In this document: in pieces, positions 44,366 to 53,146 of the stretch
Position numbering within the stretch: position 1 is the first letter of the stretch
Layout of the letters: each line of letters opens with the position of its first letter
Source: Cerasibacillus quisquiliarum
GTDB taxonomy: Bacteria; Bacillota; Bacilli; Bacillales; Amphibacillaceae
Assembly: GCF_014202495.1 (NCBI RefSeq)
Contig: NZ_JACHHA010000008.1
Coordinates: 1 to 64,000 of the forward strand
Length of the DNA stretch: 64,000 bases
Reading direction: 5' to 3'
Notes under the pieces: model-generated
What the model was told of the DNA's origin: nothing
Seen by the model: the letters and a program-made list of their open reading frames with translations, nothing else
Database searches by the model: none
Program-made: the position numbers and the translations under genes

Positions 44366-45373
44366 ATGATGAAAGATAAAATTGTTTATTTTATAATCGC
44401 TTTAATTGCGTTTGGTGTTTTATCCTCATGTACGGCAGAGTTAGTTACTGAATATCGGGATAGTTATAGTGTGTTACATGCGAATAAAACAAAGGGAATT
44501 ATTGTTTCTAAACGGGCAGAGAAAGGGCTTTATTCTAGTCCTACATATTATGCTGACGTGATGATGTATGAAGGGAAAGTCGTTCCAGAGCCGATTACAA
44601 ACGAAGTGCGGGTTACGAAAAAACAGATTCAGGGGATTGATCTAGGAGAAGAGATTGCGGGTTATACGGTTAATGGTAGACAATTTCATACATTAATTGA
44701 TATGCTTCATGATGGCTTTTTCTATCTTCTCTTTATTGGTCTTGGGATTCTCGTCATGGTCGGTATGATAATATGGGGACTTTATCAGATTAAACCGATT
44801 CAAAAATTTATTCTGTTTCTTCTTGGTAAATTTGATAAGATGCTTAAAAAGCTATTTGCATTATCTCCTTTTAAAAAAGCAGAATTTAGTTTCACTAAGT
44901 TCATTCTTATCATTGTAGGGATGGGATATCTTGTTCTTGCATCAAGTTTTGCAAATAATTTATATCATAAAATAAAGCCATATGGAAAAGTTTTGACAGA
45001 TGCCGAAGTGACGTTTAAAACATGAGATATTTATCTTGATCATGATCATCTACCTGTAACGAAGTACTATTTTACTTTAGAGTTCTTAGATGAAAAGAAC
45101 GAGGATATAGAAGTGACAAAGGAAGTCTCAAGAAGCACTTATAATAAATATGAGTCTAATGATACGTTACAAATATCTTATTTAAACAATAATCCTTATC
45201 AAGTATTTATCCAACGGTTATCATTTTGGGAAATATTAAGCAGTTTGTTTACACTACGAATGCAGGTTATCCTATTCCCATTTATCATTCTTCTTGGTGT
45301 CGGCTTGTTAGAATTAATATTAAAAGATTCGAATGAAACTAAACAAAAACCTATCAAGAAAAGAGCGGAATAA
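44366..45373 (+). pseudogene. Membrane protein interrupted by one in-frame TGA
   Basis: Two open stretches in the same frame, 44366-45025 and 45026-45373, join across a single TGA at 45023-45025 into a 335-residue protein. The joined sequence runs EVTFKT (stop) DIYLDHDHLPVTKYYFTLEF without any frame change. The N-terminus has a lipobox-like LSSCTAEL; helices follow at about 112-135 and 170-195, and the last part has one more helix (ILFPFIILLGVGLL). A nonsense mutation is the simplest reading; readthrough cannot be excluded. No family recognised. Confidence 0.8.
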
Positions 45374-45692
45374 CGATAAGATTTATAAATGCTCGTTATT
45401 CCTAGGATTTCCAGTATTATTTTTCACGAATGTTATTTTGATAAAATGTTCTATACAAAGAAAAAGGAGTGAACACAAGGAAGTATAAAGTTTAGAAAAT
45501 ACTTAAAACTCACTGCATGAATCCACTTGTATGGTATAACTGCTAGACTAATCATATATTTTGAAGTCTTACCGTAGCACTCGTTCTTTCTTAGATTACT
45601 GAGCTGATTTTATTAATCCAAAATTAGAGCCTGTACATAAAAAAAGTTGTTTACGTTATCATAACATTTACGTTAAAAAAGTTGAAGCTACG
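45374..45692. other. Gene-free stretch with a possible gene remnant
   Basis: AAAAAGGAG at about 45461 precedes GTG AAC ACA AGG AAG TAT AAA and a stop after eight codons, which looks like the start of a lost gene. The rest shows only AT-rich sequence between convergent genes. Confidence 0.35.
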
Positions 45693-46601
45693 CTAAACAC
45701 CATTTTTTTGAAATGTTATTAATGTTGGAGCGGGTGCAAATGGTAGATGTTTCATCAATTCAAGTTGAAACGGATCTGTTGTATCAATCTCGGCATCGAT
45801 AAATTCATACTGATTGTCTTTTGCGTATTTAATTTGGTTTAAACAGAGTGTTAATAAAGCGCTTCTATCAACTACATTTTTCGTTCCCCGCCAGCCAAAC
45901 TCTAATGTTTTTGGCATATCAGAAGCATGGAGCAAGGCAAATCCAACAATATCATCATTTGCTAAGATGACATAACTTGCTTCTAAAATAGTATCGTCTT
46001 CGAAAATGAGTTTACCCCATTGATTTTCATCAATTGTTCCGACTGGATTAGCTGTATGTGTTTTCTTATAGGTATCTCGAACAAGATGGATTAATTTGCT
46101 ACGTAAGTCATGATTCGCCTCTATATCTTTCAGACTATAAATGAAGCCCTGGGTCGGCTTAAGCTGATTCTTGTATGTTTGAATGTTTATTGGAGCTACG
46201 TTTAGCCTCGGCATATAGGTTCTTCTAATTTCCTTAAAACCAGCCTGTTCATAAAATGATTTAAGGAAATACGATGTTTCCCAAACAGTTGTCTGAATTG
46301 GATGAATGACGTTATCTTCAATACAATGAAGCAATTTATGAGCGATTTCATTCCCATAAACTGGATTAATAGCAAGTGCGAAGTAAGTACAATAAGGATG
46401 AAAGTTATTTTTCCACGCTGTTAAGAGACCGATCATATTGTCTTCGTTATATGCTGTAAATGTACATATGTTGTTTTTTATTCTGTATATAAAATCATCA
46501 ACTGTGTCCTTCTCGTTTCCGAAAATGGAAATGAGAAACGCTTCCGTACTTTCTACATTTAATGGTGGATTGTGTTTTATTTGTATGTTATTTTCCTGCA
46601 T
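45693..46601 (-). CDS. GNAT-family acetyltransferase, probably two-domain
   Basis: A 302-residue protein. Each half has GNAT-like order: DDFIYRIKNNICTFTAYNED then YFALAINPVYGNEIAHKLLH and SFYEQAGFKEI in the first; ILEASYVILANDDIVGFALL then EFGWRGTKNVVDRSALLTLC in the second. The acetyl-CoA loop is best formed in the second half (GTKNVVDRSALL) and weak in the first. ATG 46601 follows AAAGGTTG. It shares strand and short spacing (33 bases) with the ANT(6)-like gene, so they may be co-transcribed from the upstream gene. Substrate unknown. Confidence 0.72.
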   Translation of the reverse strand: MQENNIQIKHNPPLNVESTEAFLISIFGNEKDTVDDFIYRIKNNICTFTAYNEDNMIGLLTAWKNNFHPYCTYFALAINPVYGNEIAHKLLHCIEDNVIHPIQTTVWETSYFLKSFYEQAGFKEIRRTYMPRLNVAPINIQTYKNQLKPTQGFIYSLKDIEANHDLRSKLIHLVRDTYKKTHTANPVGTIDENQWGKLIFEDDTILEASYVILANDDIVGFALLHASDMPKTLEFGWRGTKNVVDRSALLTLCLNQIKYAKDNQYEFIDAEIDTTDPFQLELMKHLPFAPAPTLITFQKNGV

Positions 46602-46634
46602 GGTAATCAACCTTTCGTTCGGCTATCTCTGAAT

Positions 46635-47498
46635 CTACTTCAAATCTATCTCATTTAACATCTTTTCTACTAATTGAACAGCATATCGATTGGCCACTAG
46701 TGGATATTCAATCCCCATTGAATGACAGACCTTTTTAGCCATCTTTTCATAGACATTCATTGTTTTAATTAAGGCATGCCAAATTTCCTTCTCATCGTAT
46801 GGAGCATATAGTTTTTTAAATGATTCTATTATATCGGGGTCTGCCCATTGTTCGAAAAAACGAAAGCCATGCCATGTATCGTAATCGGGTCCTTTTCGTA
46901 GTTTTATTTCGGTTTTGATGAGAGAGACAAGGAGATTTTTCATATATGAATCACAAATTGACTTACTTAATAATATTTCACCTCGCCGTAGTTTTTTAGC
47001 TGTTAATACGGAATGATACCAAAAATCATGCATATCATTTAAGATTTTTTCTTTTGATGGTATAACTGGTGTCTTCTTTTTTTGCGGGATGATTGATTTG
47101 AGGCGATGATCTTTATCTATTAAAACCTTCACGCCTCTAGAAAATACATCCGACACTTCTTTTTGATTGAGCATATCATCTAAAGTAGAAGTGGGGAAGA
47201 TGGCAAAATCAACATCTAAGCCTCCTTCAAATAAAACGCGTCGTTCCATGCCACCACCAACAGCTGTTTTTTCCAGAAAGGTGATCATCGGTTTACTGAT
47301 GTGATAAATCCATTTGTAGTGCTTTAATAGACTGGTATGATCTGTTGAAAAAATAACGAGATCTAAGTCTGACCATTGATCTGCTGTTTTTTCTTGCCTT
47401 GCCTGAGATCCGACAATGATGGCAGCTCGTATACTTTCCTCGTCTTTAGCAAAGGAAAGGAAATTCTTAATTATTTTACTGTAATTTAATTTGCTCAT
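46635..47498 (-). CDS. Aminoglycoside 6-adenylyltransferase-like nucleotidyltransferase
   Basis: A 287-residue protein of the ANT(6)/AadK type. The nucleotidyltransferase core is seen as IIVGSQARQEKTADQWSDLDLVIF (GS-x10-13-DLD), later VDFAIFPTSTLDDM for the third acidic residue, and the C-terminal helical half with DTWHGFRFFEQWADPDI. ANT(6) enzymes modify streptomycin; chromosomal Bacillus members such as AadK give low-level resistance, but many relatives do not, so phenotype cannot be asserted. ATG 47498 follows GAGGTG. Confidence 0.8.
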   Translation of the reverse strand: MSKLNYSKIIKNFLSFAKDEESIRAAIIVGSQARQEKTADQWSDLDLVIFSTDHTSLLKHYKWIYHISKPMITFLEKTAVGGGMERRVLFEGGLDVDFAIFPTSTLDDMLNQKEVSDVFSRGVKVLIDKDHRLKSIIPQKKKTPVIPSKEKILNDMHDFWYHSVLTAKKLRRGEILLSKSICDSYMKNLLVSLIKTEIKLRKGPDYDTWHGFRFFEQWADPDIIESFKKLYAPYDEKEIWHALIKTMNVYEKMAKKVCHSMGIEYPLVANRYAVQLVEKMLNEIDLK

Positions 47499-47625
47499 GT
47501 CATTGCACCTCAATTTTAAACGTATTTTTTCGATGTGATACGAAATAAATAAATTTCAAGCAAATCATGGTTCTTGAAGTTATTATAGTCTAATGATTTA
47601 AATTTGTATATTTGCTCGCTAAAAC

Positions 47626-47652
47626 TTTCTGCACACATTCTGGACAAATCTT
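47626..47652 (+). promoter_or_regulatory. Candidate response-regulator operator upstream of the kinase operon
   Basis: Two 11-bp direct repeats, TTCTGCACACA and TTCTGGACAAA, in tandem. 23 of 27 bases match the site at 50222-50248 upstream of the multicopper oxidase. The 11-bp phase on one face of the helix is how OmpR-family dimers bind. It lies about 144 bases before the kinase start. Confidence 0.65.
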
Positions 47653-47795
47653 ATTTATACTTGACTTAGGAACTTAAAATACTAAGTATTAAATAGAGGT
47701 ATCTTATCTTATTTGTATGTTTTATCACGTATGAGAGAATTTAATAACCATTAAATGACATGATAAAATGAAGTCATACTTAAAGAGGAATGAAG

Positions 47796-49169
47796 ATGTT
47801 TAATAAAATCTCCTTTAAAATCGGTTTTCTGTTTTTTGTGTTTATATTAATTATAGAAGCGTTTATCTTTTTTACCCTCTATACTAATCTTGCCAATGAG
47901 CGAGTGGAAGAGGTAATGGAAAGTTTATTGGCTCGTGGTAATACACATCGCGATGTATTGGAAGATTATTATGACCACTCCACTATAAAGCATGTTGGAA
48001 TTATGGAGTCGGCTTCTGAATTTATCGTGATAGTTACAAATGAACAAGAAGACGTATTGATTTCTTCGGATCCTGTTGAGGAAGAAATGCTTTCTCTTAT
48101 AGAAAAAACGAAGAACATACCACCAGAAGGGAAAATCGTTGAAGCGCGTTGGATGGAACAAAAATATATCGCTACGAGTAGCCCAATAATGATTAATGGT
48201 GAAGATAGAGGATTTGTCTATATGTTTGCTCCAACAGATTTTATAAAAAAGACGATTCATCAATTAAGTGAACAATTTACAATTATAAGTGTTATTACAG
48301 TAGGACTAACAGTTATCACCATTGTTATTTTATCACGGTTTATTACTCAACCTTTAATCAGAATGAAAGAAGCAACAGAACAGCTAAGTAAAGGCAGTCA
48401 TCATGTCTCTCTTCACACGAACAGAAATGATGAGCTTGGTGATTTAGCCAACTCGATTACTAAATTATCGAATGAATTAGAGAGAATGAAGTCCGAGCGT
48501 AATGAGTTTTTAGGAAGTATTTCTCATGAATTACGAACACCTGTTACGTATATTAAAGGATATGCGGAAATAATGAATCGCCCCCAATTATCGAGAGAAG
48601 ATATCGTATCTTTCAGTAAGATTATTCAGGAAGAGGCTGAAAAGTTAGCAGAGTTGATTAGAAATTTATTTGAATTAGCTAAGATGGATCAGCATAATTT
48701 TGTCATTGTGCGAGAAAATGTCAAGATTTGTGACGTGTTATATTCTGTAGAAAAGCGAATTCGACCGGTTCTATCTGAAAAAAATATCCATCTTACGGTT
48801 AACTGTCCAGACGGTTTAGAAGCTTATGTTGATCCGAATAGGTTGCAACAAGTTTTGCTAAATATTTTAGATAATGCTAGAAAATATTCTTCTAAGGGAA
48901 GTCAGATTATTATAGATGCATTAGAAACGGATGACTATATGACAATTGCCATCCAAGATGAGGGAGAAGGAATTCCTAAAGATGATCTTCCCTATGTATT
49001 TGAACGCTTGTATCGTGTGGAGAAATCTCGCTCTAGACATAGTGGTGGTTCTGGACTTGGCTTACCAATTGCTAAAGAAATTGTTATGTCACATGGCGGA
49101 AAGATGACAATTGATAGTGAATTAGGAGTAGGGACAACCGTAACGATTATATTACCTAAGGGTGAGTGA
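47796..49169 (+). CDS. Sensor histidine kinase
   Basis: A 457-residue membrane kinase: helix 1 (about 10-30), an extracytoplasmic sensor of about 130 residues containing HRDVLEDYYDHSTIKH, helix 2 (about 162-182), HAMP (about 184-236), HisKA with the phosphorylated histidine in ISHELRTPVTYIKGY, and a HATPase domain (NILDNARKY, DEGEGIPKDDL, GGSGLGLPIAKEIV). The several sensor histidines could bind metal, in line with the copper oxidase downstream, but the ligand is unproven. ATG 47796 has AGAGGA 6 bases upstream. The response regulator starts right at its stop. Confidence 0.93.
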   Translation: MFNKISFKIGFLFFVFILIIEAFIFFTLYTNLANERVEEVMESLLARGNTHRDVLEDYYDHSTIKHVGIMESASEFIVIVTNEQEDVLISSDPVEEEMLSLIEKTKNIPPEGKIVEARWMEQKYIATSSPIMINGEDRGFVYMFAPTDFIKKTIHQLSEQFTIISVITVGLTVITIVILSRFITQPLIRMKEATEQLSKGSHHVSLHTNRNDELGDLANSITKLSNELERMKSERNEFLGSISHELRTPVTYIKGYAEIMNRPQLSREDIVSFSKIIQEEAEKLAELIRNLFELAKMDQHNFVIVRENVKICDVLYSVEKRIRPVLSEKNIHLTVNCPDGLEAYVDPNRLQQVLLNILDNARKYSSKGSQIIIDALETDDYMTIAIQDEGEGIPKDDLPYVFERLYRVEKSRSRHSGGSGLGLPIAKEIVMSHGGKMTIDSELGVGTTVTIILPKGE

Positions 49170-49170
49170 C

Positions 49171-49845
49171 ATGGCGAAAGTATTACTCGTTGATGATGAA
49201 CAGCGCATGTTAGATTTATTAACTTTATATTTGAAGCCACATCAATTTTCGTGTAAAAAAGCACTCGGAGGACAAGAAGCTTTAAACTATTTAGAGCATG
49301 AGCATTTCGATATTGTTTTACTAGATATTATGATGCCAGATATGAATGGATGGGAGCTTTGTCAAGAAATTAGATCTACTTCAGACATCCCGATTATTAT
49401 GGTGACAGCTCGAGAGCAACAAGAAGATATAGTAAAAGGTTTGCGCTTAGGTGCGGATGACTATATAACGAAACCTTTTCATGAAGAAGAATTAGTTGCG
49501 CGAATCAATGCTTTATTAAGACGAGTTCAACCAGCATCAGAAATTGATATAAATGGGCTACGTTTTAGAGAAGACGCATACGAGTTATTGTATCGGGGAC
49601 AATTCATTAAATTAACGCCGATTGAATTTAAAATGATTGGCCATTTTATGAAACGACCGAATCGCGTATTTACACGGGAACATTTAATTGAGTTCATCTG
49701 GGGATTCGATTCGGATACAGAAGGGCGAACTGTAGACTCACATGTGCGAAATATGCGAGAGAAAATTCGCCAATCAGGGTTTCCAATTGACGATCATTTA
49801 AAAACAGTTTGGGGTATTGGTTACAAATGGGTAGATTCAACATAA
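49171..49845 (+). CDS. OmpR-family response regulator
   Basis: A 224-residue regulator. Receiver with LLVDDEQRML, the phosphoacceptor in DIVLLDIMMPDMNGW and the conserved lysine of YITKPFHEEELVARI; winged-helix effector with TPIEFKMIGHFMKRPNRVFT and DSHVRNMREKIRQ. It starts one base after the kinase stop, so the pair is coupled. It is the natural binder of the two 11-bp-phased direct-repeat sites at 47626 and 50222. Confidence 0.95.
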   Translation: MAKVLLVDDEQRMLDLLTLYLKPHQFSCKKALGGQEALNYLEHEHFDIVLLDIMMPDMNGWELCQEIRSTSDIPIIMVTAREQQEDIVKGLRLGADDYITKPFHEEELVARINALLRRVQPASEIDINGLRFREDAYELLYRGQFIKLTPIEFKMIGHFMKRPNRVFTREHLIEFIWGFDSDTEGRTVDSHVRNMREKIRQSGFPIDDHLKTVWGIGYKWVDST

Positions 49846-49903
49846 AGTACCCTTTGTAAATGAATGTGATTAAAAATCATCTAAGAAAAAAGGAGGAGTT
49901 AAA

Positions 49904-50149
49904 ATGTTTCATCATAACGGACAAGGGATGATGAGTTATGGTTGGTTCGGAACTTTTTGGGTGATTATTTTTATTTTGTTAATCATTGCACTCGTGTATT
50001 TGATTGTCAAAGTGATACAGAATAATAAACATGAAAATGGAAAAAGTGTACCAAATGATGCCTTAAACATTTTAAAAGAACGGTATGCTAAAGGCGAAAT
50101 AACAGACGAAGAATATAAACATAAAAAAAGAATGTTAAAAGAGGATTAA
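49904..50149 (+). CDS. SHOCT-domain small membrane protein
   Basis: An 81-residue protein with one membrane helix (WVIIFILLIIALVYLIVKVI) and a C-terminal SHOCT motif, DALNILKERYAKGEITDEEYKHKKRML, a short hairpin found at the ends of many small bacterial proteins. The N-terminus has histidines and methionines (MFHHNGQGMMSYGW) that could touch copper. AAAGGAGGAG precedes ATG. It follows the response regulator by 58 bases and ends at a strong terminator, so it is probably the third gene of the operon. Confidence 0.85.
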   Translation: MFHHNGQGMMSYGWFGTFWVIIFILLIIALVYLIVKVIQNNKHENGKSVPNDALNILKERYAKGEITDEEYKHKKRMLKED

Positions 50150-50158
50150 TTTTATTAA

Positions 50159-50199
50159 GAGCGAGCGTATCTCAAATGATAGGGATACGCTCGTTTTTT
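50159..50199 (+). terminator. Rho-independent terminator
   Basis: GAGCGAGCGTATC / GGATACGCTCG stem followed by TTTTTT, separating the kinase operon from the oxidase gene. Confidence 0.88.
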
Positions 50200-50210
50200 C
50201 TTGTTCATCA

Positions 50211-50248
50211 TCTGTTCAGGATTTCTGCACAATTTCTCGACGAATCTT
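50211..50248 (+). promoter_or_regulatory. Candidate operator upstream of the multicopper oxidase
   Basis: Three tandem 11-bp units: ATCTGTTCAGG, ATTTCTGCACA, ATTTCTCGACG. The last two plus AATCTT match 47626-47652 at 23 of 27 positions. The block ends 47 bases before the oxidase start, a usual place for an activator site. Confidence 0.65.
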
Positions 50249-50295
50249 TTATAAAATTAGATTATGACATGATTAAAGATAAAGAGGGATAGAAA

Positions 50296-51747
50296 ATGAA
50301 GAGAGAAATGAATCTAATCATTCTAATCATAATTGTACTCGTACTGATGGTGGGAGCATTCTACTTTTATAATGATGATAAAAACAAAACCAGTCAAGAT
50401 GCTCCCATTCGTGGACTAGCAAAGGAAAACAATAGCTCAACCATTACGACTTTACCTATTCCTGAGATTTTAGAAGACCAAAATCCTGATGAAAAGATTG
50501 CGGAATATGATTTAATAGCTCAAAAGTCTACAAGTGTTTTTGTGAATGACGTAGAGACAGAAACATATGGCTATAATGGCAATTACTTAGGACCAGTCAT
50601 AAAAGCGAAAAAAGGTGAAGAAATAACAGTCAACATAAAAAATGCTTTAGGTGACGAAGAAACGACGGTACATTGGCATGGATTAGAAGTTCCTGGAGAT
50701 GTAGACGGTGGACCACATCAAGTTATTCAGCCAAATGAATCGTTACAGACAACGTTTACGATTAATCAACCTGCCGCAACATTGTGGTATCACCCACATC
50801 CACTTCATAAAACAGGTAAACAAGTTTATAAAGGATTGGCTGGGTTACTCCTTATAGAAGATGAGGTCTCAGATAAACTTCCTATTCCAAAAGATTATGG
50901 AAGAAATGATTTTCCGTTAGTTATTCAAGACCGTCAATTAAATCAAAATGGGAAGTTAATCTATGATTTAGATATGATGGATGTTATGCACGGAAAACAC
51001 GGAGATACCCCTCTTGTGAATGGAGCGAACGATGCGTTATTAGAAGTACCAAAAGGTAAAGTACGTTTACGTTTATTAAATGGTTCTAATGCCCGGACAA
51101 ATCGACTTCATTTAAAAGATGAATTACCATTTTGGCAAATTGGATCGGATGGTGGCTTTTTAGAAAAACCAGTGAAACTACAAGAACTGGTACTTGGTGC
51201 ATCGGAAAGAGCAGAAGTGATTGTTGATTTTTCTTCGTATAAAGAAGGAGAACGCATTGAATTATTTGATCAAAATGTCAGGTTGATGACGTTTGTAGTT
51301 GGAGAGGAACTGGATAAAGAAACAGAGATACCAGAGCAATTAACAACTATTAAAACGATTAAGCCAGAGGAAGCTACAAAGAGTCGTGAATTCGTCCTTC
51401 AAGGAATGGGGCATATGGTTAACATTAATGGAAAGCAAATGGATATACATCGGATTGATGAAGAAGTGAACTTAGATGAAACAGAAATATGGGAAGTATC
51501 TAATCCGAACGGAAGAATGGCGATGGAGCACCCTTTCCATGTTCATGGTGTTCAATTTCAGATACTTGAAAGGAATGGAGAAGAGCCACCAGAAAATGAA
51601 CGTGGTTGGAAAGATACTGTCTTATTAATGCCAGGGGAAAATGTAAAATTGATAGCCACGTTTAAACATAAAGGCACATTCATGTACCATTGCCATATTT
51701 TAGAACATGAAGATGCAGGAATGATGGGGCAATTTCAAGTCGATTGA
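50296..51747 (+). CDS. Multicopper oxidase (CueO/laccase-like)
   Basis: A 483-residue exported oxidase with an N-terminal membrane anchor (LIILIIIVLVLMVGAFYFY). All copper-site signatures are visible: HWHG (H126, H128), WYHPHPLH (H166, H168), HPFHVHG near residue 415 and HCHILEHEDAGMM at the C-terminus providing the type 1 copper Cys-His and axial Met. Likely roles are Cu(I) oxidation/detoxification outside the membrane or laccase activity. AAAGAGGGAT precedes ATG. The shared operator-like site with the kinase operon suggests control by that two-component system. Confidence 0.93.
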   Translation: MKREMNLIILIIIVLVLMVGAFYFYNDDKNKTSQDAPIRGLAKENNSSTITTLPIPEILEDQNPDEKIAEYDLIAQKSTSVFVNDVETETYGYNGNYLGPVIKAKKGEEITVNIKNALGDEETTVHWHGLEVPGDVDGGPHQVIQPNESLQTTFTINQPAATLWYHPHPLHKTGKQVYKGLAGLLLIEDEVSDKLPIPKDYGRNDFPLVIQDRQLNQNGKLIYDLDMMDVMHGKHGDTPLVNGANDALLEVPKGKVRLRLLNGSNARTNRLHLKDELPFWQIGSDGGFLEKPVKLQELVLGASERAEVIVDFSSYKEGERIELFDQNVRLMTFVVGEELDKETEIPEQLTTIKTIKPEEATKSREFVLQGMGHMVNINGKQMDIHRIDEEVNLDETEIWEVSNPNGRMAMEHPFHVHGVQFQILERNGEEPPENERGWKDTVLLMPGENVKLIATFKHKGTFMYHCHILEHEDAGMMGQFQVD

Positions 51748-51840
51748 GGTATCGTTCGAATAGCGTACGTGGAACAATCCTCGACTAGGATGTGTTATCG
51801 TTCGCTTAGGGTGTGATATTGCTCGATTAGAATCCAAGAA
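51748..51840. repeat. Short degenerate repeats after the oxidase gene
   Basis: Three loosely repeated stretches of about 25-30 bases, each with (A)T(C/T)G(T/C)TCG.. (TATCGTTCGAATAGCG, TATCGTTCGCTTAGGG, TATTGCTCGATTAGAA). They are distant relatives of the AATCGAGCG family read on the other strand. Confidence 0.5.
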
Positions 51841-51850
51841 ATGAACAAGA

Positions 51851-51960
51851 AACAGTCCCCCATCTACTTTAAACAGGAACTGAGGGATAGGTGCTCACCC
51901 CTCTTGATGGAGTATGCCTATCGATGACCGCTACTATTAGCGGTCATTTTATTATAGTCT
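51851..51960 (-). ncRNA. Orphan copy of the type I antitoxin RNA region (toxin gene absent)
   Basis: Homologous to 12302-12440: the run CACCCCTCTTG, the (T/G)CCTATxGATG linker and the palindrome GACCGCTA.TAGCGGTC followed by ATTTTATTAT are shared, and a TATAAT on the minus strand (51956-51951) could drive transcription toward the oxidase gene. No toxin-like reading frame or GGAGGGAGG site lies upstream. It is either a decayed locus or a free-standing antitoxin RNA. Confidence 0.55.
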
Positions 51961-52129
51961 TTATCAGATTGAAGGATAACATGATAGTGATTCTATTTTT
52001 AAATATTGTAATTTATAAGAATTCATTGTACCCTATGTTTAAGAAATCGATATAAACAATGATTAAAATGCTCAAACATAAAGCACAGATGACATCACAT
52101 ATTCAATTATATTTAAAAGGAGACTGATA

Positions 52130-52714
52130 ATGAATTTTTCTGACATACCATTTAATATGAAATTTCACTTTGATGACGATTTAAGAGAAGTTCCAATCTC
52201 AAAAGGAGACATGATTAAAGGTATCAATTTTATAAAAGAATCATTGTCTTATGTTCAGACTGAAGGAGAAAAGGCTAAGTTATACGGTCTAATAGGCGTC
52301 TATTCAAGAATTGTCCAGCAACTAGATGAAAGTAAAAGGTATTTGGACTTAGCTGTGAAAATAAATGAGAGCCACCAGAATGATAGAGCTCGATTTGTTA
52401 ATGAATTACGTTTGGCACATACACATCAATGGATGAAAAATTTCACAGTATCCAATAAAATATTTAACAGACTAGTCAATCAAGCTTTGGAAAATGATAA
52501 TTACAAAACAACGTATTTAGACTTTGTTTATCAGCATGCTGGAAAAAACTTCTTCGATCAAGGGAAATATCATTCAGCATTAACATATTTTGAAGAGGCA
52601 TTGGAAATTAGAATGCGGAAAGATAATCAAGAGCTTATTGATTCGACGACATATGCTATTCGAGTATGTGAGAAGAGAATGGTGTGTGATGGAAGCTCAG
52701 TGAATCATGGTTAG
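52130..52714 (+). CDS. TPR-repeat protein
   Basis: A 194-residue helical protein with tetratricopeptide units: EGEKAKLYGLIGVYSRIVQQLDESKRYLDLAVKI, RFVNELRLAHTHQWMKNFTVSNKIFNRLV and FVYQHAGKNFFDQGKYHSALTYFEEALEI. AAAGGAGACTG precedes ATG. Such proteins serve as interaction modules; the Rap-phosphatase catalytic part is absent. Single-gene unit followed by a family B array. Confidence 0.72.
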   Translation: MNFSDIPFNMKFHFDDDLREVPISKGDMIKGINFIKESLSYVQTEGEKAKLYGLIGVYSRIVQQLDESKRYLDLAVKINESHQNDRARFVNELRLAHTHQWMKNFTVSNKIFNRLVNQALENDNYKTTYLDFVYQHAGKNFFDQGKYHSALTYFEEALEIRMRKDNQELIDSTTYAIRVCEKRMVCDGSSVNHG

Positions 52715-52764
52715 CTCGTATTTGTAAGGTGAGTATTCTTTTGACTATACATCGGTTCGGTAGA

Positions 52765-53045
52765 TTTGAGCTTCAATGCGTTGTCTCGAATTGTTTTTTC
52801 ATGATGAGAGGCTGTATTGGAGCTTCAATGCGTTGCCTCGTTATGATTTTCAACCGCGAGAGGCTGCATTGAGACTTCAATGCGTTGTCTCGTTATGATT
52901 TTCAACCGCGAGAGGCAGCATTGAGGCTCCAATGCGGTGTCTCGTTATGATTTTCAACCACGAGAGGCCGTATTGACTCTTCAATGCATTGTCTCATTGC
53001 TTTTTCCACAAGTGAGGGGTCACATTGACGCTTCATTGTGATGTG
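52765..53045. repeat. Intergenic tandem array, family B (about 5-6 units)
   Basis: Units of about 52-56 bp with CTTCAATGCGTTGTCTCG, spacer TTATGATTTTCAACC and CGCGAGAGGCTGCATTG. Here the arms are longest: CAATGC..TCTCG pairs with CGAGA..GCATTG. The final unit (from about 52983) is degenerate. Confidence 0.9.
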
Positions 53046-53146
53046 CTGGCCACCCCAACTATATTAAAACTTATTGCACTATTTCTTAATAATGATAAAA
53101 TCTATTAAAGTGTTAATTTTACATCTTGAGAATAGGGGGAATGTGC

